A stretch of DNA of 34,124 nt from Hyphomonadaceae bacterium BRH_c29 (GTDB taxonomy: Bacteria > Pseudomonadota > Alphaproteobacteria > Caulobacterales > Hyphomonadaceae), in assembly GCA_000961695.1 (NCBI GenBank), contig LADW01000007.1:1-34124 (forward strand), written 5' to 3'. The notes under the pieces are model-generated. The model saw only the letters and a program-made list of their open reading frames with translations, was not told where the DNA came from and did not search any database. Made by a program: the position numbers and the translations under genes. Positions 23,454 through 32,611 of this stretch are shown piece by piece; position 1 is the stretch's first letter, and each line of letters starts with the position of its first letter.

Positions 23454-25072
23454 GCGCTGATACCCAGCTCGGCCAGCGCAAACGCCTTGATCGACTTGTA
23501 GTCCGCCTTGCCGTTCACCGCGCGGCCCAGATCCGTCTTGAACAGGATCCGCTTGGGCGCCTTGTAGTGGGCGAGTTTCGTCTTCACGAAAGCCGTCAGC
23601 GCGGCTTCGTCGATCGGCGTTTCCAGCGACACGACAGCCGTGATGGCCTGGCCCCATTTGTCATCCGGCACGCCAATGACCAGCGCATCCTTGACGGCAT
23701 CATGCGCCTTTAGCGCCTCTTCGACCTCTTCGGGATAGACTTTCTCACCGGCTGTGTTGATGCAGTTGGAGCCGCGCCCGAGCAGGGTGATCGTGCCGTC
23801 TTCCTCTACCGTGCACCAGTCTCCGGGCACGGAGTATCTGACGCCGCCAATGGTCTTGAACGTCTTGTCAGACTTTTCCGGGTCCTTGTAATAGCCGAGC
23901 GGCACCGCGCCGCCCCGGGCGATGAAGCCGGCCTCGCCGCTACCGGGGACGACTTCGCGGCCATCCTCGGTGAACACTTTGCACTTTGACCCGATGGTGA
24001 ATTTCGATGTCTTCACTTCGCCGTCTGCCGTCATGACAGAGCTGCCGAAGCCGACCGCCTCAGAGGCGCCGAAGCTGTCGGTCAGCGCGGCGTTCGGCAT
24101 GTGCCGCAGCAGGCCACGCTTGACCTCGGTGCTCCACATCACGCCGGACGAGATGACGCCGATCACGGAACTGAGGTTATGCTTGCCGGGATGTTCGTCC
24201 AGATAGGCCAGCATCGGCTTGCCGAAAGCATCGCCGACAATCGCCATATTGGTGGCGCCCTCGCGCGCAATGGTCTCGAACAGGTTCTCCGGGTCGAAGC
24301 GCTTGTTTTCCGTCAGTGTAACGATCGTGCCACCGCCCAGCATCGCGCCCATGGCGGTGAACAGGCCTGTGCCGTGCATCAGCGGGCAGACCGGAATGTT
24401 GCGCACATGCCGGCCCAGCATCTGGACGGCCATGACCTGCTCTTCCATGTTCTTCGGCACGGGCAGGCCCGCCGCTTCGGCGCCTTCCATTCCGGCCTGA
24501 CGCCAGATCTGGTGGGACCACATCACGCCCTTCGGCATGCCGGTCGTGCCACCGGTATAGAGGAAGAGCTGATCATCGCCAGAGCGTGGGAAGCCCAGCG
24601 GAGAATGGTCGCCCTGCGTCGCGAGGTCTTCATATGCGACCGCGAAATCCGCCGTCTCGCCGCCGCCGATCTGCACCCAGGCGATCACATCCGGCAGGCG
24701 CGGCTGCACCTTCACGACCTGGTCCATGAACTCGACATCGAAGAACACGACCGTCGCGTCGGAATTGTCGAAAATGTAGAACAGCTCCTCTTCGAGGTAG
24801 CGGTAATTCACGTTCACATGCGTCAGCCGGGCTTTGAAGCAGGCGGCGAGCCCTTCCATGTATTCCGGCTGGTTGCGCAGGTAGAAGCCGACCTTGTCGC
24901 CGGTCTTTGCGCCTCGCAGGAGCAGGTTTCTGGCCATCCGGTTTGAGCGGGCGGTCATCTCCGGCCAGGAGATGCGCCGGTCGCCATGGATCAGCGCCAT
25001 ATCGTCCGGGCCGAGGGCGGCGCCAACGGCGTCCAGAATGTCGCCGAAATTCCAGAAATTCTGCGTGGTCAT
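23450..25072 (-). CDS. Acyl-CoA synthetase (AMP-forming)
   Basis: ANL-superfamily enzyme that activates a carboxylic acid to acyl-AMP and then acyl-CoA. The 540-residue product has the P-loop LYTGGTTGMPKGV (171-183), an adenylate-site region with DSFGASEAVGFGS, the hinge area with PGDWCTVEEDGTITLLGRGSN, NTAGEKVYPEEVEEAL, and the C-terminal catalytic Lys in VNGKADYK. It resembles the FadD13-like or short/medium-chain synthetases annotated in alphaproteobacteria; chain length cannot be set by eye. The start ATG 25072 is preceded by GGAGAGGAAA, an excellent ribosome binding site. It converges on the thioesterase with a 4-base overlap. Confidence 0.93.
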   Translation of the reverse strand: MTTQNFWNFGDILDAVGAALGPDDMALIHGDRRISWPEMTARSNRMARNLLLRGAKTGDKVGFYLRNQPEYMEGLAACFKARLTHVNVNYRYLEEELFYIFDNSDATVVFFDVEFMDQVVKVQPRLPDVIAWVQIGGGETADFAVAYEDLATQGDHSPLGFPRSGDDQLFLYTGGTTGMPKGVMWSHQIWRQAGMEGAEAAGLPVPKNMEEQVMAVQMLGRHVRNIPVCPLMHGTGLFTAMGAMLGGGTIVTLTENKRFDPENLFETIAREGATNMAIVGDAFGKPMLAYLDEHPGKHNLSSVIGVISSGVMWSTEVKRGLLRHMPNAALTDSFGASEAVGFGSSVMTADGEVKTSKFTIGSKCKVFTEDGREVVPGSGEAGFIARGGAVPLGYYKDPEKSDKTFKTIGGVRYSVPGDWCTVEEDGTITLLGRGSNCINTAGEKVYPEEVEEALKAHDAVKDALVIGVPDDKWGQAITAVVSLETPIDEAALTAFVKTKLAHYKAPKRILFKTDLGRAVNGKADYKSIKAFALAELGISA

Positions 25073-25195
25073 GGGTTTCCTCTCCGGCCGTTCTTTGTGA
25101 CGGCATCTGGGGTAATGCTAAGGAGCGGAGAGGCCGCTCGCAATCCTAACCTTGGGTAAGCAGTCAGGATTGACCAATCAACGGCGTTAAAGCCC

Positions 25196-25230
25196 AAAAG
25201 AAAAGCGGCCCACCGTTACCGGGGGGCCGC
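25196..25230 (-). terminator. Intrinsic terminator of groES-groEL
   Basis: Read on the minus strand, GCGGCCCCCCG (25230-25220) pairs with CGGTGGGCCGC (25215-25205) around a GTAA loop, an 11-position stem with one mismatch, followed by TTTTCTTTT (25204-25196). It lies about 30 bases after the groEL stop and fits a strong rho-independent terminator. Confidence 0.9.
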
Positions 25231-25257
25231 TCAATTCTTGAGATGTCAGAGCGTGGC

Positions 25258-26934
<1,677 letters not shown>

Positions 26935-26961
26935 TTATGGAAAGCGTTCAGGGGCGGAGAC

Positions 26962-27252
26962 TTACTTCTCCAGCACACCCATGATGTCGCTCTCTTTCAT
27001 GATGAGAACGTCTTCACCGTCGATTTTCACTTCGGTGCCGGACCATTTGCCGAACAGGACGCGGTCGCCCTTTTTGACGTCCAGAGCGATGACTTTGCCG
27101 TCTTCACCGACAGCGCCTTTGCCAACGGCGACCACTTCACCTTCTTGCGGCTTTTCTTTTGCCGCATCGGGGATGATGATTCCGCCTTTGGTCTTTTCCT
27201 CTTCCTTGACGCGGCGGACAACGACGCGGTCGTGCAGGGGACGAAGTTTCAT
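26962..27252 (-). CDS. groES: Co-chaperonin GroES (10 kDa)
   Basis: Seven-subunit lid of the GroEL chamber. The 96-residue product has the family features [23 protein letters not shown], the mobile loop [37 protein letters not shown] and the ending [14 protein letters not shown] 27252 is preceded by GAGGGC, a good ribosome binding site; further upstream starts would run back into the CIRCE element. First gene of the operon, controlled by the promoter and CIRCE just upstream, so it should be induced when HrcA releases DNA on heat shock. Confidence 0.99.
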   Translation of the reverse strand: MKLRPLHDRVVVRRVKEEEKTKGGIIIPDAAKEKPQEGEVVAVGKGAVGEDGKVIALDVKKGDRVLFGKWSGTEVKIDGEDVLIMKESDIMGVLEK

Positions 27253-27325
27253 GGCTATTTGCCCTCTAGTTTCTTGATTGCGAGTTTGGTTGATCTCACG
27301 GGAGCCAGCAGCGCCCCGTAGCGAG

Positions 27326-27352
27326 TTGGCACTCACCATGGTCGACTGCTAA
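27326..27352 (-). promoter_or_regulatory. CIRCE operator (HrcA site) of groESL
   Basis: The sequence TTGGCACTC (27326-27334), nine bases, then GACTGCTAA (27344-27352) matches the CIRCE consensus TTAGCACTC-N9-GAGTGCTAA with one mismatch in each arm. It lies right after the predicted transcript start and about 75 bases upstream of groES, the classic location for HrcA repression. hrcA itself is not in the window. Confidence 0.92.
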
Positions 27353-27362
27353 CGGTGATGCG

Positions 27363-27391
27363 GAGGTAAGGGGGCGCCGCCAGAGCGTCAA
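27363..27391 (-). promoter_or_regulatory. Putative groESL promoter
   Basis: On the minus strand TTGACG (27391-27386) and TACCTC (27368-27363) are 17 bases apart. An AT-rich stretch (about 27392-27412) lies upstream and could help RNA polymerase bind. The start of transcription falls near 27356, at the edge of CIRCE. It resembles a housekeeping promoter more than a clear heat-shock sigma-32 one, though both can overlap in this class. Confidence 0.6.
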
Positions 27392-27628
27392 CTGTTCGAT
27401 TGTAAATTATTTGCCACCTTGAAGCGGCCGGAAGCCTTGCCCCTGCTGCAGATCATGCAGACCTCAGCCTCCGCGTCGGCCGCGCCTTCCGGAATGGATT
27501 TCCAAAGTCTGAAGGCCGTAAACCAAATTACTATCGCAAGTTTGGCGGCGTAGTAGCCTATTTCTGCAATAAATACGCCTGATCCCGGCAGGAGACGGGG
27601 GCTTGGACGTAGCAGGAGATGGGGAATA

Positions 27629-28378
27629 ATGAGCACTTACGCACGGGATATAAAAGATTCGCTGACGTTTTTCGTCTTCGTGGCGACGACGGCGCTCTGC
27701 CTGTCGTTCACGTTTTCGGTCTTCGTCTACAGGCTGGGCGTCCTGGAAGACCCGCAGCGATTCCTCTTCGCCAATCTGGTCGTGGCCGCCTGTGTGGCGA
27801 TCCCGACCGCAGCGATCGCCTCCCAGCACGAGTTCCAGCTGAAGCGCTACCAGCGCAAGCTTGAGGCCCTGGCGTCGACCGACCCGCTGACCGGCTTGCT
27901 CAACCGCCGTTTCTTCCGGATTTCCGCTGAAGACGAACTGATGCGCCAGCGCCGCTCCGGCGGCATGGCAGCCCTCGTGCTGCTCGACCTCGACCAGTTC
28001 AAGCTGATCAATGACCGCTTCGGTCACCAGACCGGCGATGCCGTGCTGAAACGGGTCGCCGAAATTGCCTATTCCGAACTGCGCGGGCCGTTCGACAAGC
28101 TGGGCCGCTGGGGCGGTGAGGAATTCGTCATCCTGCTCAGCAACCTGAACCGCGATCAGGCCTGGTCCGTTTGCGACCGCCTGCGCCAGCGCCTTGAATC
28201 CACCGTCATCGAGCATGACGGCGCGAAGCTTTCGGTCACCGCCAGCTTCGGCTTTGAGATGCTGACCGCCGATTCCTCGCTCGACCGGGTTGTGGAATCT
28301 GCTGACCGCGCGCTCTACGTGTCAAAACAGGCTGGCCGCAACCGCATCACCTATGCCGGCCCGCGTCTGGCGGCCTGA
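27629..28378 (+). CDS. Membrane-anchored diguanylate cyclase (GGDEF)
   Basis: Makes the second messenger c-di-GMP from two GTP. The 249-residue product has two membrane helices (about 11-35 and 46-65), a short linker helix (about 66-82) and a GGDEF domain starting at STDPLTGLLNRRFF (83-96), with LVLLDLDQFKLINDRFGHQTGD (117-137) carrying the metal-binding Asp, and the active-site motif GGEEF (162-166). The inhibitory I-site RxxD is not in the usual register: the residues nine to six before GGEEF read GPFD, with the Arg one place too far upstream. No sensor domain other than the membrane part is seen. ATG 27629 follows GGGGAATA. The 236 bases between it and the groES promoter hold no convincing gene. 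Confidence 0.94.
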   Translation: MSTYARDIKDSLTFFVFVATTALCLSFTFSVFVYRLGVLEDPQRFLFANLVVAACVAIPTAAIASQHEFQLKRYQRKLEALASTDPLTGLLNRRFFRISAEDELMRQRRSGGMAALVLLDLDQFKLINDRFGHQTGDAVLKRVAEIAYSELRGPFDKLGRWGGEEFVILLSNLNRDQAWSVCDRLRQRLESTVIEHDGAKLSVTASFGFEMLTADSSLDRVVESADRALYVSKQAGRNRITYAGPRLAA

Positions 28379-28415
28379 TCCGGCTTGCAATCTCGATCCG
28401 GGCTGGATTCTGCCT

Positions 28416-28444
28416 CCCCCACGCGGCATGAAGGCGTGAAGGGG
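28416..28444 (+). promoter_or_regulatory. Hairpin touching the DUF3137 ribosome binding site
   Basis: CCCC then CACGC (28416-28424) can pair with GCGTG (28434-28438) and, across an AA bulge, GGGG (28441-28444), with a 9-base loop. GGGGAG at 28441-28446 is the likely ribosome binding site of the next gene (ATG 28455), so the foot of the stem would cover part of it. Weaker than the hairpin at recJ. Confidence 0.35.
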
Positions 28445-28454
28445 AGACGACGAC

Positions 28455-29609
28455 ATGGCGTGGACAACATCCAACATAGATCAGACGATCCGCCAGGCAC
28501 GGCCGCTCAGCGAGCTGACGGGACAGCGTCCGGAATTTGCGGATATTGTCCGCATCTGGGAAGATGAGCTGGCGCCTGAACTCGGTGCCCGTGAAACGAT
28601 CCGGCTGCAGACTATTTCCAGGGCGAAGTCGCGCACCGTGCTTGGCGTCTTCATTGCTGCCGTCACGCTGATCTGCCTGATCATCGCCACAGGTGGGGCC
28701 GGCTTCCTGTTCCCGCTGTCCCTGTTCATCGGGGCGGTTATCGTGGGGGCTGTGTCCGGTATCGACTGGCTCAAGGTCTATCGGTTGAAGTCCCAGACCA
28801 AAGACCTTGTCATGCGTGCAGCCTGCAAACCGTTCGGCTTCACGTATGACACGCTGCACATGGACCTCACCGGCATCGAAGATTTCACGTCTCTGATGGC
28901 GCGCGGCAAGGATCTGGCGGAGATGGCGACCGGCACCCAGAAAGGCGGCGCAAAGACGATCTCCACCATTTTCGGAGACATCTCCGTCAGCATGAGCGAT
29001 GGCTCAGGCCCGCTGCCACCGACACCCGCCTATCAGGTGCTGAAGGATGCCGCGCTTCTGCCCGGTCACAGCCGCCGCAAGTTCGAAGACCGGATCGAAG
29101 GCGAGCGCGCCGGGGCGAAGTTCGCCCTTGTTGAGGCCAAGCTCGATACCGGCGGCAAGAACAGCCGCACCGTCTTTCAGGGCATCCTGATCCATATCGA
29201 ATATCCGGAGCGCTTTTCCGGCCGCACGATCATGGCCCGGTCTGGCTGGTGGAAGCGCGGCAAGGGCGCCAATGGCCTGCAGAAGGTCGACCTGATTTCC
29301 CGTGAACTGGACGAGGCCTTCACCGTCTATTCCAGCGATCAGGTCGAAGCCCGCGCACTGCTCTCGCCTGACCGGATGGAGCGCCTCATCGCGCTGGAGC
29401 GTCACTTCCAGGGCGGCAAGCTGCGCGGCCTGTTCGATCAGGGCTGCATGACGCTCGCCCTCGAAGCGGACGACCAGTTCGAAGCCGGTTCCGTCTTCCA
29501 GCCCCTGGTCGACCCGCGCCGCTTCTCCAGCGCCCTGTCAGAACTCGGGCTGGTCTGTGATCTGATCGACGGCTTCCTGACCCGTGACTGGGTGCAGGGG
29601 CGGATCTAG
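28455..29609 (+). CDS. DUF3137 membrane protein
   Basis: A 384-residue protein with a soluble N-terminal segment (1-58), two membrane helices (about 60-80 and 83-103) and a large cytoplasmic C-terminal domain. The part HSRRKFEDRIEGERAGAKF followed by VEAKLDTGGK, VFQGILIHIEYPERFSGRTIMA and the segment FTVYSSDQVEARALLSP match the DUF3137 family, which has no known function. It lies between a GGDEF gene on the same strand (76 bases upstream) and a convergent HD-GYP gene whose stop overlaps its own by four bases (CTAG). The setting suggests, but does not prove, a link to c-di-GMP signalling. Confidence 0.85.
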   Translation: MAWTTSNIDQTIRQARPLSELTGQRPEFADIVRIWEDELAPELGARETIRLQTISRAKSRTVLGVFIAAVTLICLIIATGGAGFLFPLSLFIGAVIVGAVSGIDWLKVYRLKSQTKDLVMRAACKPFGFTYDTLHMDLTGIEDFTSLMARGKDLAEMATGTQKGGAKTISTIFGDISVSMSDGSGPLPPTPAYQVLKDAALLPGHSRRKFEDRIEGERAGAKFALVEAKLDTGGKNSRTVFQGILIHIEYPERFSGRTIMARSGWWKRGKGANGLQKVDLISRELDEAFTVYSSDQVEARALLSPDRMERLIALERHFQGGKLRGLFDQGCMTLALEADDQFEAGSVFQPLVDPRRFSSALSELGLVCDLIDGFLTRDWVQGRI

Positions 29610-30286
29610 GTTTTGGTGGCCTGCATTCTGGCGACCATTCCATTCAGCCTGGCGTGGTCCCATGTGGCGCTGATCTCGGTCAGATTGTCCCGAAAGGCTT
29701 CCACCACTATCGGGTCAAAGCCCGGCGCGATGCCGCGATCCGAGGACATCATGTCCTGAACCACCTGTTCGTGGCTGCGATACGGCTTGTAGGGGCGGAT
29801 CGAGCGCAGGGCATCGTAGACATCCGCAATGGCGACGATCCGCGCGGCGAAGGGAATATCGTTGCCTTGCAAATGGTCAGGATAGCCGTGGCCGTCATAG
29901 CGCTCATGGTGCCAGCGGGCGATGTCGCGCGCCATGTCGGCAAGTGGTCCGGTAGCCGCCTTCATGGCATCTGCGCCCAGCGCGGAATGTTCTTCAACCC
30001 GGCTGCGTTCCTGCGCAGAGAGCGGGCCGGACTTTTCCAGCGGCGAATGCACAAGAAACAGTTTCCCGACATCATGATAATAGGCGGCATCCCCCATCCG
30101 GTGCGCCTGATGCTCGCTGAGCCCCATGGCCTTCGCCAACTGTGTCGTGAGGATGGAAACGCGGGTGGAGTGGCCTTTCAGATCGAGGCTCGGATGCGCC
30201 CGGTCTGTTTCATTCATCTGCTGTTTCAGACAGGCAAGATGCGCGTCTTCTTCATAATGCCCTATCGGAAACGCATTTGCTTTCAT
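29606..30286 (-). CDS. HD-GYP domain c-di-GMP phosphodiesterase
   Basis: Stand-alone HD-GYP domain of the class that breaks c-di-GMP down, often to GMP. In the 226 residues: a first His in KGHSTRVSIL (His39), the HD pair HDVGK (71-75), His100 (VEEHSALGAD), HHERYDGHGYP (126-136) containing the GYP hallmark, and Asp155 in IADVYDALRSIRPYKPYR. All metal and catalytic residues expected for an active enzyme are present. No receiver or sensor domain is attached. ATG 30286 is preferred; an in-frame GTG at 30316 would add ten residues with a weaker ribosome site. Confidence 0.93.
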   Translation of the reverse strand: MKANAFPIGHYEEDAHLACLKQQMNETDRAHPSLDLKGHSTRVSILTTQLAKAMGLSEHQAHRMGDAAYYHDVGKLFLVHSPLEKSGPLSAQERSRVEEHSALGADAMKAATGPLADMARDIARWHHERYDGHGYPDHLQGNDIPFAARIVAIADVYDALRSIRPYKPYRSHEQVVQDMMSSDRGIAPGFDPIVVEAFRDNLTEISATWDHARLNGMVARMQATKT

Positions 30287-30429
30287 ATCAGCCTGCCCTT
30301 CGAAAAACGGGTGCACCAGTTTTTTCCGGCCTAACGGCGATCTTTTAAGAAGTTACAAATTTCATCGGGGGAATGGGCGTTCCGCTGTTTGAGCATGCGG
30401 ATTGATCGCCCGGTATCCCTCACCTCCCA

Positions 30430-30444
30430 CACAGCTTCGCTGTG
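30430..30444. repeat. Perfect palindrome next to the IS remnant
   Basis: CACAGC-TTC-GCTGTG forms a perfect six-pair hairpin three bases before the likely end of the IS481-like remnant. Short GC-rich palindromes of this kind occur as scattered REP-like units between genes in alphaproteobacteria. The stretch 30287-30429 before it, upstream of the HD-GYP gene, shows nothing else definite apart from an AT-rich run near 30340-30360 that could hold the HD-GYP promoter. Confidence 0.4.
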
Positions 30445-30447
30445 CGG

Positions 30448-30664
30448 TGTGCAACCGGGAACATAGGTAACATTTCAGACCGGGCAGATGGGTTACAGTT
30501 TTCATGGTGTGTTCCGTGGGCGGCCAGGCTTGATACGGTTCATGCGTTTCTTTCGGTCGATGTGTCCGAGCAGGATCGGACCGAAGTAGACTTCGTAATG
30601 ATCTTCGCCTGTCCGGAAGATGACCACTCGCTCACCGGTAAGGACTTCGGAGATGAACGGAGAG
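30448..30664 (-). mobile_element. Remnant of an IS481-family insertion sequence (3' end)
   Basis: About 217 bases between the HD-GYP gene and the RDD gene. The left limit is set at TGTGCAACCGGGAACATAGG (30448 onward), which looks like the terminal inverted repeat of IS481-type elements (begins TGT, with the GGAACATAGGTAACA pattern). Just inside lies the end of a transposase frame on the minus strand. The right limit is set by the RDD gene; the 5' part of the transposase and the other terminal repeat are missing. Identification is from memory of such elements, by eye. Confidence 0.65.
30502..30664 (-). pseudogene. Truncated IS481-type transposase, C-terminal end only
   Basis: A minus-strand frame ending at TGA 30504-30502 encodes about 51 recognisable residues, from FISEVLTGERVV through YEVYFGPILLGHIDR to GRPRNTP. 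This is the small C-terminal beta domain that follows the DDE integrase core in IS481-like transposases (compare the usual FVSEVLTGERV...YEV.YGPL.LG pattern). The DDE core is absent, so the fragment cannot be active. Upstream it runs into the 3' end of the RDD gene in a different frame. Confidence 0.65.
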
Positions 30665-30671
30665 CAGCAGG

Positions 30672-31613
30672 CTACCGCCGAACGTCAAACTTGTCCGTTT
30701 TCCGGTCGCCCATCAGCATGCGCTGTTCCAGCCGCCGGCGCAGCGCCGCGTAATAGGCTTCGAGGAAGCCGATATCCGTTTCGCCGGTCTGAGATGCCCA
30801 GCCGATCTTGGTGCGGATCCGTGTCGCGACCTGCGATTTGATCTCTGCCGTCGACTGGCGCAGCACGTCTTCCAGAACGTGCAGTTCGTGGATGCCATAG
30901 GCGTCGGCCTGTTCCGGCGTGAAGGCGTACATGGAGGAACGCGGCGTCGATGCCACGACCTGGCTGATATCGCCCATCAGCTGCACCTTCGGCGCCCGGA
31001 TCACCCAGGTGCCGGCGATCAGGTCTCCGACGCGTAGCTTATCCTTGTTGAAGATCGGGAAGAAGAGGAACACGCCAGACCAGGCGAGGCCAAACAGCGC
31101 CATCCAGGCGCTCAGCTGGTCTCCGCTCATCAGCAGGAACTGGATCGGCAGGCCGACTTCGATCTCGCGGGTGAAATTGCGGGCGAGCACGGCATTGGCG
31201 GTCAGCCGGTCTCCGTCACGCGAGGCAACGCGCAGGCCCAGCGCCCGTTTGCCCGGTGTCGCCGCCTTCCGGCCAATCTCGAAGAAGATGTAATAGAAGT
31301 TGCGGATGAAGAAATAGAAGACCAGCCAGAAGGCAAAGGCGACGTTCCAGTTCCGGAAACCCATCGCACTCGCCGCGAACCCAATGCCCAGCAGGGTGGC
31401 GATCACGATGGCCCACTGAATGGCGACATCCATGGCGAACGCGCCCGCCCGTTCGGCGGCTGTGGCGAGCTTCAGGTGCAGGGCGGCACCTTCCGGAGTG
31501 ACCAGCACGCGCACCATCTTGTTGACGCGCTGTTCCTCGGCTATCCGAGCCCGGCGGCGGCGGGCGGCCTCGATATTGACCTGCATGTCAGATGTCGCAG
31601 CGCGGGCATTCAT
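30672..31613 (-). CDS. RDD family membrane protein
   Basis: A 313-residue inner-membrane protein. A basic N-terminus (1-45) precedes the RDD domain, with Arg and Asp in AERAGAFAMD (53-62), helices at about 57-79, 88-110 and around 150-185, and the family segment ATPGKRALGLRVASRDGDRL (118-137). A soluble C-terminal part (about 215-313) follows. RDD proteins have been linked to ion or small-molecule transport, but the role in this operon is unknown. It overlaps the SpoIIM-like gene by ATGA and is the last gene of the operon; its 3' end abuts the IS remnant, so the last few residues may not be original. Confidence 0.9.
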   Translation of the reverse strand: MNARAATSDMQVNIEAARRRRARIAEEQRVNKMVRVLVTPEGAALHLKLATAAERAGAFAMDVAIQWAIVIATLLGIGFAASAMGFRNWNVAFAFWLVFYFFIRNFYYIFFEIGRKAATPGKRALGLRVASRDGDRLTANAVLARNFTREIEVGLPIQFLLMSGDQLSAWMALFGLAWSGVFLFFPIFNKDKLRVGDLIAGTWVIRAPKVQLMGDISQVVASTPRSSMYAFTPEQADAYGIHELHVLEDVLRQSTAEIKSQVATRIRTKIGWASQTGETDIGFLEAYYAALRRRLEQRMLMGDRKTDKFDVRR

Positions 31614-32611
31614 GCCGATGGCCTCACGCGCGGAAGGTAGAAATAGCCGAGCCAGAGCAACAGCATCCCAAAGGCGATGGAATAGCGGACAACATCAGAA
31701 TTGATCAGCTGGCGGCCAAAGCCTTCCAGAACAGCGGCGATGATCAGCATGATCACGCAGCCCATCGCAATGGTCGCCGCCTTCTGCCCGGACTCCCGCG
31801 CTGAAGCGAGGCGGGACCGGCGCCCGGGAAAGGCCACCGCGCCGCCGATCACAAACCCGCCCGCGCCAGCCAGAACAATGGCGAACAGTTCGGTCGTGCC
31901 ATGGATCATCAGCCAGCCGGTGAATTCATATCCCAGCCCCTTGGCCCAGAAGACGGCATACATCGAACCGAGATTGATCCCGTTCCAGACCAGCAGCCAC
32001 GCCGTCGGGATGCCAAAGGCAAATCCCAGCGCAAAGGCAAAGAGCGCGATCTGGGCATTGTTGTTGAACAGGAAACTGGCAAAGGCCGTCAGCTGGTCCT
32101 GATTCACATCGCCCGGCTGGGTGTAGATCGTGGCCAGCAGGTCATCCACCGAGGCGTCCGGCGTGCGGGTCTCCATGAAATTGTGCCCGTTGAACGTCCA
32201 GTACCAGTCCATGTCCTGCAGGCAGAGGAAGAAGGCGAGCAGGGCGCCGCCGAACAGGAAGAGGGCCGCCAGGAGGGTGGAGAAAACCGCGCCGCTCACG
32301 GATTTCGGCCAGTCCACGCGCAGGAACTGCGCCATCCGCTCGCCCATAGATGTGCGCGCGCCGTAGACGAAGAAATAGGCGCGGGTGCACAGCCCCTCCA
32401 GATAGGTGATGACATTCTGGTCCAGAGAGATCGAGCGGGCCACGGACAGCGACGAGACAGCCTGCCGGTAAAGATGTGGCAGCGCCATCATATCCTCGTC
32501 CGACAGGGCCTTCACGCCGGAATTCTCCGCGCGGGTCAGGATCCGGTCGAGCTTGCGCCAGTCAGACTCGCGCTCCTCACGGAACCGGTAGGACTTCAGC
32601 ATGTCGGTCAC
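31610..32611 (-). CDS. SpoIIM (stage II sporulation protein M)-like membrane protein
   Basis: A 333-residue membrane protein of the SpoIIM/DUF95 family. A helical cytoplasmic N-terminus (1-100) is followed by several membrane helices (about 106-131, 186-222, 232-262, 279-297, 309-325). The family hallmark is WLMIHGTTELFAIVLAGAGG (233-252) with His237 and Glu241. In Bacillus SpoIIM works with SpoIID/SpoIIP in engulfment, but homologues in non-sporing bacteria sit beside MoxR/DUF58/RDD genes, as here, with no known role. The start is GTG 32611, overlapping the DUF58 stop (GTGA); an in-frame ATG at 32602 is an alternative. Confidence 0.9.
   Translation of the reverse strand: MTDMLKSYRFREERESDWRKLDRILTRAENSGVKALSDEDMMALPHLYRQAVSSLSVARSISLDQNVITYLEGLCTRAYFFVYGARTSMGERMAQFLRVDWPKSVSGAVFSTLLAALFLFGGALLAFFLCLQDMDWYWTFNGHNFMETRTPDASVDDLLATIYTQPGDVNQDQLTAFASFLFNNNAQIALFAFALGFAFGIPTAWLLVWNGINLGSMYAVFWAKGLGYEFTGWLMIHGTTELFAIVLAGAGGFVIGGAVAFPGRRSRLASARESGQKAATIAMGCVIMLIIAAVLEGFGRQLINSDVVRYSIAFGMLLLWLGYFYLPRVRPSA

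Noticed and set aside
27388..27636. An 82-codon minus-strand frame between groES and the GGDEF gene
   Set aside because: It has no convincing ribosome binding site, overlaps the groES promoter at one end and the GGDEF start at the other, and resembles no family I know. A short hydrophobic stretch alone is not enough.
30442..30753. A 103-codon plus-strand frame across the IS remnant
   Set aside because: It runs antisense to the transposase fragment and into the RDD 3' end; the minus-strand translation is the one with recognisable family features.
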